A program made the translations under genes and the position numbers. Under the pieces are notes generated by a model that had not been told where the DNA came from, did not search any database, and saw only the letters and a program-made list of their open reading frames with translations. This document shows, one piece after another, positions 22,083 to 33,540 of a DNA stretch of 64,000 nucleotides; positions within the stretch are counted from its first letter, which is position 1, and each line of letters opens with the position of its first letter. The DNA is from Tuctoria greenei (lineage: Eukaryota > Streptophyta > Magnoliopsida > Poales > Poaceae): positions 41,843,298-41,907,297 of the forward strand of contig JAYESD010000010.1 in the NCBI GenBank assembly GCA_036927565.1, written 5' to 3'.

Positions 22083-23880
22083 TCATGCTTCTAGTACTCC
22101 ATATCCTCGTCTTCGTCGACCTTGGGGTCGACCTTCGGCTTCCCTCCCGCTGGCAGAAGGGTGCGCCTTAAAGATGCTGCTACGCACGCTCTTGGTATCG
22201 CTCGGTGCACCTCTTGATCGCCTAGTAGTCGCTCGCGTTGTGGTCGTGATTCTTGTACACCGGGCAAGGCTCGACACTGTCATCAGTAGTATGTGGCTGA
22301 CGAAGGCATCTGTCGGGGTGTGGGGGTCAGGCGCCATCGGTCGCAGTTACTGCCGCGACGGGTGCCCCTGCAACGGCTTGTTCTGGTCGCCGCCCCGGTT
22401 CTTGTTCTTATTTTTGCCGCTACCCCGGGTAGTGGCGCCTTTGCTAGTTTTGTCGGCTTTACCCGCCCCAAAAGCGCGTTGTGTGTGCGAGTCCCAGCCT
22501 TCTATTGCCCTGGCGCACCGATCAGCGATGGAGAAGAGCTTGGAGACATCTTGCATGTTGTGTGTGGCTAACTTCTCGAGCATCTTCCTATCCCGCATTC
22601 CCTGCCAGAATGCAACTATGACCGAAGCATTCAGGATGTTGGGGATGGAGTTGCGTAACTGGGAGAACAGCTAGATGAACGATCGCAACGTCTCCTTGGG
22701 TTGTTGGCGCACGATGTGGAGAGCAAGCTTGGTGCCAGGGTGCGTGTAGGAGCTGCCAAAGTTCGCTATGAACTATTGACAGAGATCTTCCCAAGAGGTT
22801 ATGGATCCCTTGGGCAGGTTCACGAGCCTTGACTGGGCTGAGCCGGTCAGGGCGACGGGGAAGTAGTTCCCCAGGGTGAGCTCATCTTCTCCTGCAGCAA
22901 GAAGTCCCGTTGTGTAGATCTGCAGGAACTCGGCATGGTTGATGCTTTCGTCAAGCTTCTCCGGCAGGTGTGGCCGGAACTTGCGTGGCCACGTCGTCAG
23001 GCGGACGAATGGAGCCATGACCGTTCATCCTCCGATGGGCTTCGCCGGAGAAGCGTACGAGATGGCATACCTTGGTGACGTTTGCTGCGCACCATGCGGT
23101 GAATGCAGTGCTGCTGCCTACACGATGTGCGGCTGCTGCAGAGCTTGCTGTTGTGGCACCTGTTGCACCAAGTACTGCTGTTGTGGCGCCTGCTGCGCTG
23201 AGTACTGCTGCTATGGTACCTGCTGCGCACAGTACTGTAGGGGGCGGTCGACCCAACATAATCCTGTTGAGGCGGCGACAGAGGGTTTACCTGTGGCGCA
23301 CGTTGGATGGAGGATGCCTCATGCTCGGGCCCTTGAGGGCCGTATTCGGCGTCAAGTTGCACCGTCTCTCCTGGCCACTCGATGATGACGCGGCCATCTA
23401 CTTGAGCTTGACAGTGGTCAAGCTCGACCCTCAGGTCAACGGTGAGAATCTTGCCAGCGCTAGTAAGCCTGGTGGAATGGGAGTCGGTGGAGCAACGGTT
23501 GATGAACGGCGTGCGCGACAGCAACACGTGATGCCTCCCTCTGAAGAAAGAGTTTATGGACGCAACGACAAAGTGGTCGATGTCGTGGACCCACTACTGA
23601 GCCACTCCTTGGGAAGCCTTCAAGGATGTTGGATGTTGGAGAAGGGCCCTAACTGCTGCTAGAGCGCTCTTCGGACTTGCAGTCGGCCGCTCTAGGGGCG
23701 CCGACTAGGCCAGGATGTGCCCGGATGCACCTCCCTGGCCAACTCCATCTATGTAGGGGCTTCATGGACCAAAATGTGCCACTCGGGCATAGGATTTGGT
23801 CATAGACGACGGCCACGTAAACCGCCATCCATGGGATTGATGTACACCATTTTAGTGAAAGTGAAACCACTTTTTTAGAG
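22083..23880 (-). pseudogene. Tat-C gag
   Basis: The capsid-like region is at 22773-23018 (PRKFRPHLPEKLDESIN, LGNYFPVALTGSAQSRL, SITSWEDLCQ) and 22347-22598 (RKMLEKLATHNMQDVSKLFSIADRCARAIEG), matching Tat-E gag. Upstream (23070-23245) is a Gln-rich stretch from a short tandem repeat. The zinc-knuckle-like motif near 22215-22265 has lost its Cys/His pattern and ends in a TAG. Several frame changes break the gene. Confidence 0.8.
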
Positions 23881-23907
23881 GAAAAAGCCCATACTTGGCG
23901 CGCCAAA

Positions 23908-24994
23908 TGTCGAAGTGTTCTTGCGACAGTTCCCCTGAAACTGCTATGTGAGCAGCCTATGAAGGTTCTCGATCGTTAAGGCTTAGTCCCCGGGAGGAAT
24001 TGTGCGTATGAAAGATGGTGAGACGATGGTTTTATGTGGTTCAGGTCACTAAAGCGTAATACCCTACTCCATAGTGTGAGTTGTATTGCTGGTGTGAATG
24101 CGTGTGTTGACTGTGTATGAGTCAAGATCCCTTGTAATGGTGGTGGTCCGATCCTTTTATAGACAAGGTCGGACACCTTACAAGTGGGGTCCAGGGCTCT
24201 ACAGGTGGCTCCATGGCGATCTAATCCTAAAGATCTAAGGCTTCTCGCATAACCTTCCTCTGACCATGGCTTAAGGACACGCCGTCTTGACGCCTTCAGA
24301 TATCACTGGCCCATGCGTAGTCGTTGATGACTGCAGGGGATGTCCCATCCAACTGTCCTGTCATCGTAATCTACCCACTTGGCGGAGCGGGTTATGCCTG
24401 TGGCGTCTTCACTATGATGCAATTGGGCGTAGCGATACCTTACAGGAGGCGTGCGCCGTGTCATGTGCCACGAGAAGGCGCGTGTCTCCAATGCCCGATT
24501 TAGACAAGGTGCACCGCCCCTTTACTCCCACAACACACCATCTAGGGCAAGTTGCACGACATGCGGGAGCACGGGGGCTAGCCTCTGCGGGGGAGGCCGG
24601 GTCCCGTACAGCGGGCCACGTGGCAGACTCGGAACGTGGTCCTAAGAAGAGTTGGAGATCCAGGACTACAGGACACGTTGTTGAGCTGTAGCTCGCCTCC
24701 ACAGGAGGTGGCTGACCTAGTGCCACGAGCCATGTGGCAGCACAGGAGCCCACTCCTATGGAGGAGCGGGGTTCCATCCTGCTGGACACGTGGGCACTTG
24801 GGAGCTCATCTCTTCGGGGGAGCTGGACCCCATCTTGAAGTCCGTGTGAAAGCGCCGAATTTTGTTCCTGAGGTAGGGCGGGGTTCGAGACTTCTGGACC
24901 CATGGTGCCATCGGACCCTGCCTCAGCTGGGAGGCAGGGCACTTATGTGATTTTAGCATGTGCGTGAGGGTACCCAGTGTGCCGGGTACCGACA
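23908..24994 (-). repeat. Tat-C 5' LTR (1087 bp) with adjacent PBS
   Basis: On the minus strand it begins TGTCGGTACCCGGCACACTG at 24994 and ends CACTTCGACA at 23908. It is followed by TTTGGCGCGCCAAGTATGGG (23888-23907), the presumed PBS region; I did not match it to a specific tRNA. CTATAAAAGGATCGG (TATA) lies at about 24147-24161. Bases 24995-24999 (ATCAC) are the target repeat. Confidence 0.88.
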
Positions 24995-27900
24995 ATCACA
25001 TTCTTCTAGCTTATTCAATATTTACTACGTCACAACGCAATGAACAAGTAGTGCTCAAATAACCAAAGAGGACGGTGACTGCAATCAGTAGACACTCGGG
25101 ATAACACGACACATATGCCCTTTCAGAAGTGCAAAGAATTGCAACTTCAATAATCATCGTATAAAACAACATTTCAAAGAAAACCCAAATGTTGAGTCGG
25201 TCCTTCTGTAATGGCAGGAGGTCCCCACACGGAGCAAACGGCAACGTATTTGCCCACCGACAGATTTACACCTTGCTACCCTTAACCCACTCCTATAAAA
25301 TAGTAGCATATGCCTCGACACCAAGGCTAACCAATTACATCTGTTTCCCTGTTCCCATACCACCAGTATGCATCCGGTACTATTCGAACCTGTCGAGCAG
25401 GGCCACACACGGATCGGTCCTCAATCGACACAAGCAGAGCTGCGCACGTGAGACCATATCTCGTTGCATCCTATTCCACTGCTCGATCTCCATTTCATCT
25501 TCATAACCATTTCATGATCAAATCCATCCTGTGTGATACAAACGCTATCTCGCGAGTAGATTCCAACTACTCGACTTCTACTGGATTCCCTACAATATTA
25601 GCATGGTAATTCAACTCGTCGAGCAACAAACCAACCCGTCACTCCATGGGATTTGTGGGTCATGCAAGTGGAGTGTCAATCACCTTAGTTCTAATGCACA
25701 TAGCATACTATATTCATATGCGATATAAACCAAACCTTTGTGAAAGCTTTTAAATGCAAACTGAGGCTTGCCTGGCTGTGTGTTAGTTAGCAATAGGTGG
25801 AATGCTGTTGAGGGCCTCCGATGCCTCCTTGAGCTCGGTCACTATACGATATGCAAAAGAATGATGTATATGAGTGATATTGAAACTATACATACAAGCT
25901 TCTATACACAGTTTCAGGTACATATTATTTTAATTATTTTTAGGATTTTTAGAAACTAGGTACTAGGTAAGAATCTGGGCCACGAATTGGAATGGATCAA
26001 GGAAGCTTGTTGTCTCTACAATTCTAACAAGGTTTTGGCTTCATTGAATTTTCATCGTCAATATGTAGCTTTATTGGTTAGTGTTGGTCACAAAGGTTCT
26101 AACAAAACTGGTTTCTCAATTTTCTAAGATTTCTATAGGGAGATATTGATTTTACATGTTGCTAGGAATTCTGAAAATGTTTCTGGAGTTTTTGGATTTT
26201 TCTATAGACATTGAGGATTGGAACACTGTTTGACACAGCAAAACAAGTCAAATGACCTTGAAATTATTACTGAAATCTTAGGATAATTGAATGAGGGTTA
26301 TGAGCAAAATTGGTAATTTTCCAATTATCAGAACAGCTAGAATTAATTTTCCAAGCATTTTGCTCAACGGAATTAATTAGAAAATTATTGGAACTTTCAT
26401 ACCCAACAAATAGCACTACTGCAAAGTATGGGTCAAACGGAGTCTAACAGAAATTTTGTGGGAATTTATGGCCAATTCTACGAGGACATATGGATTTATG
26501 AAGATTGCTTGAAATCTGGAATTATTCTTCAATGAAAAAGTTTAAATATTTCTACACGGGCCCACTGGTTGAAATTGAAGCCTAGCAAGAACCTACAAGT
26601 AGCTTACTGGGAAAACTGGAAATAATTGAGCAAGACTCCATGACAAGCTGAGATATTTGCATGCATGTTTAGGGAGCAATAATGCACCACTTTGCTTTTG
26701 GTTGCAAGTCAAGAGGCGGCTTCCAGCTTCAGTTCCACGGTGAGACAGGGAAGGTCCTCCTCGGCGGCCAAACAGCAACATTCATCCAACTTCAAAATAG
26801 TGAAGTATAAGCCAAGAAAATGGGGAACCAATAGTTTGAGAACATAGATGAGAGGAACGAACAACACTTCTCTCTTCGAAGCTCATGCAACAAACAGCTT
26901 GAAGAGTTGGGCGAGCTAGAACAGAGGGCAGCGGCATTTTTGTTCTTGCGGGTGAGGAGCAGGGAGCAGAGCGTGTTTCAGCTGCCATGTGGTGGAATGA
27001 ACGAGGTGGAAAGTCGGCATGGGAGGTGATAAGGAGGAAAACCCCATCGCTTGGGCACATGAGTGCCGGTCTGGTGCGGTGCGCTGAAGTGGGAACGCGG
27101 GAGCGAGGAACAGAGCACCCACCGGTGAGGCGGTTCCTCTGTTTCTCTCAGTGAACAGTGGGTCCCACCAAAGAAAATCACTTTTTTCATCTCTGCTAAT
27201 TCATTTCTCCTACCTATCTTCATCCTAACTTGCTAGATATTTGCTGGCATCTCAAATCAAATATGTAGAATCCAATTCGGGACTTAATTCCACATTTGAC
27301 AAAGTTTCATCTGAATTCGATTTTGAATTTCAATTCAAATGCATTTCAATGTAACCATTGAATTAAATAGTAAATGGCCTTAAAAAATTATGAAGTTTTG
27401 CATGAAGGCTATTTGAAATATGAGGAACCTATTGATGAACTCAAATTTCTATTTTTTCATAGTTTGAACAAGAGCCTAATTTGAATTTTGAATTCCTCCT
27501 TTAGGGTTTAAATTGATTCCATTTTCTTTTTGCTCTTTTGATTTATTTTCTCATTCTCACTTTTGCCTCTCCTAACCGAAATTTAAACTTTGAATTTAGG
27601 GCTTTTACATGCGTCTTGGGTTGGCTCTGGGCAACGACAAGATGGGCTCATGGGGGACAATGATCGTACGCCCCGACTTCTTCGTGAGGCACTCTATCTG
27701 ATGCGTGAGGTGGATATGCACCATTGTAAATCGGGTCCCACTTATCAGGAGTAAGGGGGCAATGAGGATATGGTACATCCAGTCAGGTGGCGTCTGCCAT
27801 CCCTATGGAGAGAGAAGTCTCGCTTCTAAGAGAACTTTCCCATTTTCAACAAAGAAGATTGAGACACACGAACTAGACGTAGAGCACCTTGCCCGAACCA

Positions 27901-28001
27901 ATACAATTCCCTAGTGTTCATAGCTATGCCACCTCGAGGACGAACACACAATAAAATCAGTGCTAGTCTGTAGTCCAGACACTGATAAAGAGGTAAGACA
28001 A
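24995..28001. other. Unclassified AT-rich repeat-like sequence into which Tat-C inserted
   Basis: There are no supported genes. The texture (pyrimidine-rich leader-like part 25150-25950, AT-rich part 25900-26560, GC-richer part 26640-27230, then TTTGAATTT-type runs to 27600) resembles a long LTR of an old Ty3 element. I see no terminal boundaries, PBS or polypurine tract. A short ATGCCACCTCGAGG at 27926 could be a decayed gag start but is too weak to call. Confidence 0.35.
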
Positions 28002-28010
28002 CTCAAACAC

Positions 28011-28246
28011 GGCAACGACTGCTATGCAATCTGGACCTCTGTGCAAGCGTGCAATCCGCAAATCTCAGCCATTTGATGTACATCTAAGGGTGTCGTACTT
28101 TTTACACATAGATCCCTCCTCCTGCTTGCGCACTTTTTACACATTTATATGTAAAAGGTGTAGCCACCCTTGAATGTCCATCAAACGGGTGAGAGTCGCA
28201 GATTGCACGCTTGCACAGAACTCCAGATTACGCAACAGTTGTTGCC
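28011..28246. mobile_element. 236-bp MITE with long TIRs, Mutator-like
   Basis: The two ends are inverted repeats of about 80-88 bp: the left starts GGCAACGACTG and the right end, read in reverse, starts GGCAACAACTG. The shared core TCTGTGCAAGCGTGCAATC is near 28044-28062 and 28198-28216. Flanks are CTCAAACAC (28002-28010) and CTCAAACAT (28247-28255), a 9-bp TSD matching at 8 of 9. Long TIRs and 9-bp TSDs are typical of Mutator-like elements. It has no coding capacity and would depend on a transposase elsewhere. Confidence 0.85.
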
Positions 28247-28255
28247 CTCAAACAT

Positions 28256-28568
28256 ATCTCTAGGTTTACAAGGCTTGAACAAACTTGCTAATGAAAAGAT
28301 ACTAAAGAAGGAATCCCCCTTTCATATCTAGACCAAAATATCCGAATTCAAGTGAAAAATTTTGACACGGAATGGTGGGACTCAACTCAGATTGACGTAG
28401 TGATTACTCCACAAAACCTTCTAACCAAACTTAGAAACCGAATTGTGGTTTAATAGAAAAGAGTCAGATTTTTCAACATACAGGGTTCTTACTAATGATC
28501 CCTACATTAGAGTGGATGTGGTTGGAATTCCTTCAAAAGTAGCAAAGAGAGTAACCTTTGTATAGCAA
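28256..28568. other. Unclassified sequence with a short decayed coding-like stretch
   Basis: A 33-codon open stretch ending at 28573 (DFSTYRVLTNDPYIRVDVVG and on) looks protein-like but is not recognised. No other feature is seen. Confidence 0.3.
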
Positions 28569-29119
28569 GTAACCAACATCCATAGTTTTATGCAGAACAT
28601 GCTAAATCATTGAAGTATCACAGCATGATACATCAACTAACCAGTTTAACTCGACAATGGAGCATCACCAGCTATTGGGCTCAAGGCTACTAGAGTAGTC
28701 CTTAGTAATGGCTCTATAATTCTCCTTTTCTTCGTTCATGAACTTTTGCATATGCAATTCTAGTTCATCGATCAGTGCTGAGGTATTCCAGGTGAATTAA
28801 ATTTGTACGAGAAAACATGATCGGGCATTTTACCACCCGACAGGTATCACTGACCGCCCCAAAGAGCATGTAACCATTATCCACAGTTTGATGTAGAACA
28901 CGCTGAAGCATTGAAGTATCACAACATGAAAAATCAATTAACTAGTTTAACTCGATGTTAGAGCATCACCGAGTATTGAGGTCAAGGCCACTAGAGTAGT
29001 CCTTAGTAATGGCTTTACAATTCTTCTTCTCTAAGATCATGCACTTGATTTTAATCCTTGCATATGCAATTCTATTTCATTGATCAGTGTTGATGTATTC
29101 TGATGTGAAGTAAATTTGT
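28569..29119. repeat. Two-copy tandem duplication, period about 301 bp
   Basis: 28569-28806 and 28870-29119 align over their length, sharing CATTGAAGTATCACA, CCACTAGAGTAGTCCTTAG (CTACTAG in copy 1) and TTGCATATGCAATTCTA. About 63 bp between them is unique. Divergence is substantial, so the duplication is old. Confidence 0.75.
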
Positions 29120-29833
29120 GATCAATACCTTGATTATCTCTCGTGCACTCCTTTCTCCTTTAAGTTTTGGTCTACGGGACGTAGAAACTTACTCCATAAA
29201 ACTCTTGTGGAGAGGTGATGCACACGGATAGCCTCGCAACTATGACGATTTTACTATGGAAATCTAATATTTCACATCGTTACCTTGATGGGAGGATTAA
29301 TGTATGCATTGTCAGACAGTAAGGCTTCACACCTTCCATATCTTTTCCACTATACTCTGAAGTAGAGTCCCATTGTGCCTGGTCATCATCTCGACATTGA
29401 AGGGATTCGTGCGCCCACACTGCATTAAATGTCGTCATCTACCCCACTCCTGAGCTCGGGATCAGACGAGCTCATGGCCGACCTTGTTGGTCAGGCCTAA
29501 GGCAGGTTTGTCGCCGACCTCGGCGGTCGAGGTTCGAGCATTGTGTGTTGTCCGACTGGTAGTCAGATACGGTCATGCACCATATCTTGTATTAGCTCAA
29601 TCGTCGATCCATGCCCTTCGGTACTCGAAGTACATAACCTCGTTAGTAGCTCTCGAGCCTCTGGCCGAGAAGTCTGGTCGGTCGGAGGCGAATGCAACAT
29701 GATGTGTCTCCTGAGGAAAAGAAGACAAAGGCATGAGTTCGTAGATCGCTTACAATTCCCGAAGGGTTCGAGGCTAGAGCGGTAGGGGGCCAACTCTGGT
29801 CACGACTCCCGAGCTATGTGGCGAGCCCCCTAT
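29120..29833. other. Unclassified intergenic sequence
   Basis: No gene, LTR end or terminal inverted repeat is recognised. Short frames at 29484-29793 lack any motif and overlap on both strands. The sequence ends where the Athila LTR begins. Confidence 0.4.
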
Positions 29834-31069
29834 TGAAGGTCCCTAAATGCTAAATATGACCATCAATTCACTACATAAAAATTCTAAAATGAAGCACACA
29901 ACATAGTGGTAGGAGCTAAAACTAACAAATTCCACTAGTGTTAGTGTCTATTTGTATGAAGGTGAATTAAACCCCAAAAATACCCAAGCATGCAGGGAGT
30001 AATCCAAAAAAGTTACCATTCGATGAATCAGGTGATGACACATGGAATCACATGGACCCATGACTGATTCCTAGGCGTATACGAGGAGATCCAACAGTGT
30101 TGCGCTCGGGAAGGGGGTCAGGGTCCACCTGGAAGTCACCCCGAGAAAGCACGGCTAAGGGAGGGCCAGGACCCGTTTGGCTGACCCCCCCCCCCCCCCC
30201 CCCCCTAGTCGGCTGACTTGGCACTGGCACCAAATTCAGTTAGCCTCCATGAGTTGGCCTCCTGTGGCTCCCTAATGGTGGTAACAACTGATTTGCGCGC
30301 TAATTGTAGCGTCAAACTGACTGAACTTGTGTATAAATACCCCCTCACTCCCTCACTTCATACACACGACAAGTTTGACAATAGTACTCCACTCATAAGG
30401 TTTAGATCTGGCCAAGTGGCCAGCCAAGTAGAAGAAGAGTGAGGAGGTGCTAGGAGGAGGAGGCATGGGCTTGTCAAGACTCTCTTCCACACTTGTACCT
30501 CAATGGAAGTTCTGCTTGAATCGAGTAAGATATTTCCGTGAATTCAATATTAGTGTGATCTCTATTTCATAGTAGTTTACTTTCGTAACGGCTTGTGGGT
30601 TTACTGCTTTAATTTATTAGAGGCTCTAGTCATAGCTTTGCATTCGAAATAATTAGAGTTGTGAATTGGAAATTAAGCGTGGTGCTTAGGCTAGAATTCA
30701 TTAGTGGATATCTTGTAGACCCACGAATTAAAGAGGTAGATAGTAGGTGGTGACATCCCTATCTGTCCTTAGTAATCCTCCACGTTCGGCTATACCACAG
30801 GCTCGTGGCGGGAATCATCTTTTTGTTGCCAAGGGTAAAACCATGCCCGAAGCAAACAGCTGCTGTAGACTACTGTGGTCTAGATTTCCCATTGAATTTC
30901 TCTCAAATCCCTTTCTACCAAACAAACTGTGTCCTTAGGAGAACAATCTAGAAGACCACTCACACGTTCCTTGGATTCAATACCCTTGGGAATAATCTTT
31001 AAGGGCAAGTGCTACAACGGTATTTCCGTGCGCTTGTGGCTTATTCTGTTTTTATAAGAAATACCAACA
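29834..31069 (+). repeat. Athila LTR copy 1 (1236 bp)
   Basis: It starts TGAAGGTCCCTAAATGC and ends AATACCAACA, with a PBS-like TGGCGCCG at 31078. A TATA box GTATAAATAC lies at 30331-30340. It holds a 21-base run of C at 30185-30205 where copy 2 has five, and about 290 bp more than copy 2 (mainly around 30600-30950). Confidence 0.85.
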
Positions 31070-31554
31070 AGCATTTCTGGCGCCGTAATAAGTGCACAAG
31101 AGTTTCCTTAGTCATTGATCTTATTGCATAGTCCTCTCAAATGGATCTCGTTTTTGACTTAGTTATATATTAATTGGAAGTGTGCTGCCCTTTATTCCTA
31201 CCAAGCTCAACGAAAAGACATATTGAGTTGTAGGGACAAAAGTGGCAAAAGAATGCCAAGGTGAGGATTCAAACACTTTTAGTGACTTGAGAGAATCCAA
31301 TAGAGGAGGAAATATAGAAATTTTTCTAATCGTTTCAGCAAGCGGATGTCCGTGTGAGATACACTCCACCGTTCCACCTCTCAAACGCCCAAGATGATGT
31401 GGTAGCCACATCACAAAAAGGGTTCAAAAGCAGATGTATTAATTAAAATACTTTGTATACTCATTTCATATCCACAACAATATTTTATCTTAGCACTTAG
31501 TACTTATTGCCTTCACTCGAGGATGAGCAAAAGACTAAGTGTGGAGGAATTTGT
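31070..31554 (+). other. Short internal remnant between the two Athila LTRs
   Basis: This 485-bp segment begins with the PBS-like TGGCGCCGTAATAAG and ends with purine-rich AAGTGTGGAGGAATTTGT directly before the second LTR. It therefore has both replication primer sites but no gene. Confidence 0.7.
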
Positions 31555-32500
31555 TGATGGTCCTTAAATGCCAAATATGACCGTCAATTCACTGCATAAA
31601 AATTTGTAAAATTGAGCACACAACATAGTGGTAGGAGTTAAAACTAAAAAAATTCCACAAGTGCTAGTGTATATTTGTATTTAGGTGAATTAAACACCAA
31701 AAATACCCAAGCATGCAGGGAGTAATAAAAAAAGTTACCATTCGACAAATGAGGTAATGACACATGGCATCACATGGATCCACGACTCATTCCCAGGTGT
31801 AATCGAGGAGATCCAATAGTGTTGCACCCAGGAGGGGGGTCAAGGCGCACCTGGAATTCATCGCGTGAAAGCACACACGAGGGAGGCCCAGGACCATGTC
31901 AGTCGATCCCCCTAGTCGGCTGACTTGGCCACATCGACAAACTCAGTCAGCCTCCACGTGTTGGCCTCCTGTGGCTCCTTGATGGCAGTAACGTCTGATT
32001 CGCGCACTAATTGTGGCGCCAAACCGACTGAACTCGTGTATAAATACCCCCTCACTCCCTCACTTCTCCACACACCACTAGTTCGAGAATAGTACTCCAC
32101 TCATAAGGTCTAGAGCTGCCCAAGTGGCTAGCCAAGTAGAAGGAGGGTGAAGAGGAGCTCGGAGGAGGATGCTCGACTTGTCAAGTCCGTCTTCCACACT
32201 TGGACCTCTACGGAAATTCTTCCAGAATCGAGTAAGAAATTTCCATGAATTCCATATCAGTTTGATTTTTATTTCATAGTAGTTTGCTTACATAACTGCT
32301 TGACATTGTCTCTCTTCTACCTTGCCTTCCTTTGGGATAAACAAATACGATGTCCTAGGGAATACTTTCTGGAGAAATGCTACAGCTGTACTTTTTGAGC
32401 GCTATCAGAACTCATATTGCTTTGGCTTAGGTTAGCCTAGTGCCTCTGTAGAACCAGCCTTGCTTCTAGGATGACATGTAGACGTTAAGAAATATCAATA
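31555..32500 (+). repeat. Athila LTR copy 2 (946 bp)
   Basis: It starts TGATGGTCCTTAAATGCC and ends AATATCAATA (CA mutated). GTATAAATAC is at 32038-32047. The PBS TGGCACCGTTGACGGAGAAC follows at 32509-32528. It serves both as the end of the short unit and as the start of the long one. Confidence 0.85.
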
Positions 32501-32643
32501 AGCATTTCTGGCACCGTTGACGGAGAACAGTTGCTGTTGATCTTTGAACCTTAGTCCCCCTCATATCTATTTTCTTTTTTTACTTCTTACCTTTCAACCA
32601 TTACCATTGAGTAGCCCACCGTTCTTTCCTTTTCCGCCCAAAA

Positions 32644-33540
32644 GTGGGAGTTTGTGAGCCACCGCCGTCAACGGAACCTATTTTCTCAACTAGCTATGAA
32701 CGTCGCCCTGTCTTTATAGCCATTGTTCAGGAACAATTGTTCTCAGGAGCGGATGGTGAAAATCCTTACCACCATCTGCGAGAGTTTGAAAATTTGTGTT
32801 CTTACCTTTTAATTAAAGGTATGAAACAAGAAACTCTCAAATGGAAGTTGTTTCCTTTTTCCCTCAAGGAAAAAGAAAACAAAGATACACCCATAATGTT
32901 GGGAAAACAGATTGTGATTGGAGAGAATTATGAGACAACTTTTGTCTTGCTTTCTTTCTAATATCCAGAATTGTTTCCTTATGAATGGAAGTACTAGGCT
33001 TTTAATAGATGGAGAAGGAATCAATAAGGTGCAGCCTGGGATAGTTTTCATTTTTGAGAAATTCCAGCCTAGATTTGTTAATCCCATACCCATTGTTGTT
33101 GCAATATTTCTTTATGGGACTTAACAAAGAATTTGCCCTTTATCTCGACATTACAGTTCGAGGTCTTTCTCCATAAGAGACAGAAGAAGGGAACGAACTT
33201 CTAGATCAAATTCTAGAAAATGCCTCCATTATGGGTATTAATGAACCTCTCGAAGAAAAAGCCAGTTTGATTATCGAGAACACTCTTATAGCCAAGGAAG
33301 AGACAGAAGCATGCCCATCACCCACCTTGGCTATAGAATCCTCTCCTGAACCTAAACCATCTTAGGATGAAAAAATGGACATTCGGAATTCCCATTCTAC
33401 TTCGAGGAATAAACTTTTCTAGATTATGGAAATACCTCAAAGTACTGTTACCAAAGGAAGCCATTGTTGCCTCCAACTCCATCTGATCTGCCTGATGGAG
33501 TGTACCTCCAAGAGACGGTCAAGGTGTTGACCTCTATTTT
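32644..33540 (+). pseudogene. Athila gag
   Basis: The capsid motifs HHLREFENLCSYLLIKGM and ETLKWKLFPFSLKEKE are at about 32770-32880, typical of Athila gag. Frame changes and stops follow; EFALYLDIT and NELLDQILENASIMG can still be read in other frames near 33125-33240. No zinc knuckle is seen. The start is uncertain. Confidence 0.75.

Larger units (their letters stand above)
14413..24994 (-). mobile_element. Tat-C: non-autonomous Tat-type retrotransposon lacking RT, RNase H and integrase
   Basis: It lies on the minus strand: 5' LTR 23908-24994, PBS, gag, protease remnant, spacer, tandem repeats, aORF on the opposite (plus) strand, polypurine tract, 3' LTR 14413-15172. The TSD is ATCAT/ATCAC. 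No motif of RT, RNase H or integrase occurs between the protease remnant (21662) and the repeats (20700). A grass precedent is the rice Dasheng/RIRE2 pair, where a deleted element is mobilised by a related complete one. Movement of Tat-C by an autonomous Tat element is inference. Confidence 0.88.

Noticed and set aside
22939..23662. Plus-strand ORFs, including a Cys-rich one
   Set aside because: They lie opposite Tat-C gag; the Cys run is the complement of the Gln-rich gag repeat.
26593..27223. Overlapping minus-strand ORFs (His/Ser/Pro-rich)
   Set aside because: Composition-driven frames without a domain, in sequence that resembles a retroelement LTR.
27926..27960. ATGCCACCTCGAGG as the start of a chromovirus gag
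   Set aside because: The frame closes after a few codons and no PBS or capsid motif is nearby.
29484..29793. Three short overlapping ORFs on both strands as a possible host gene
   Set aside because: No recognisable motif, no splice signals that join them, and similar length on both strands.
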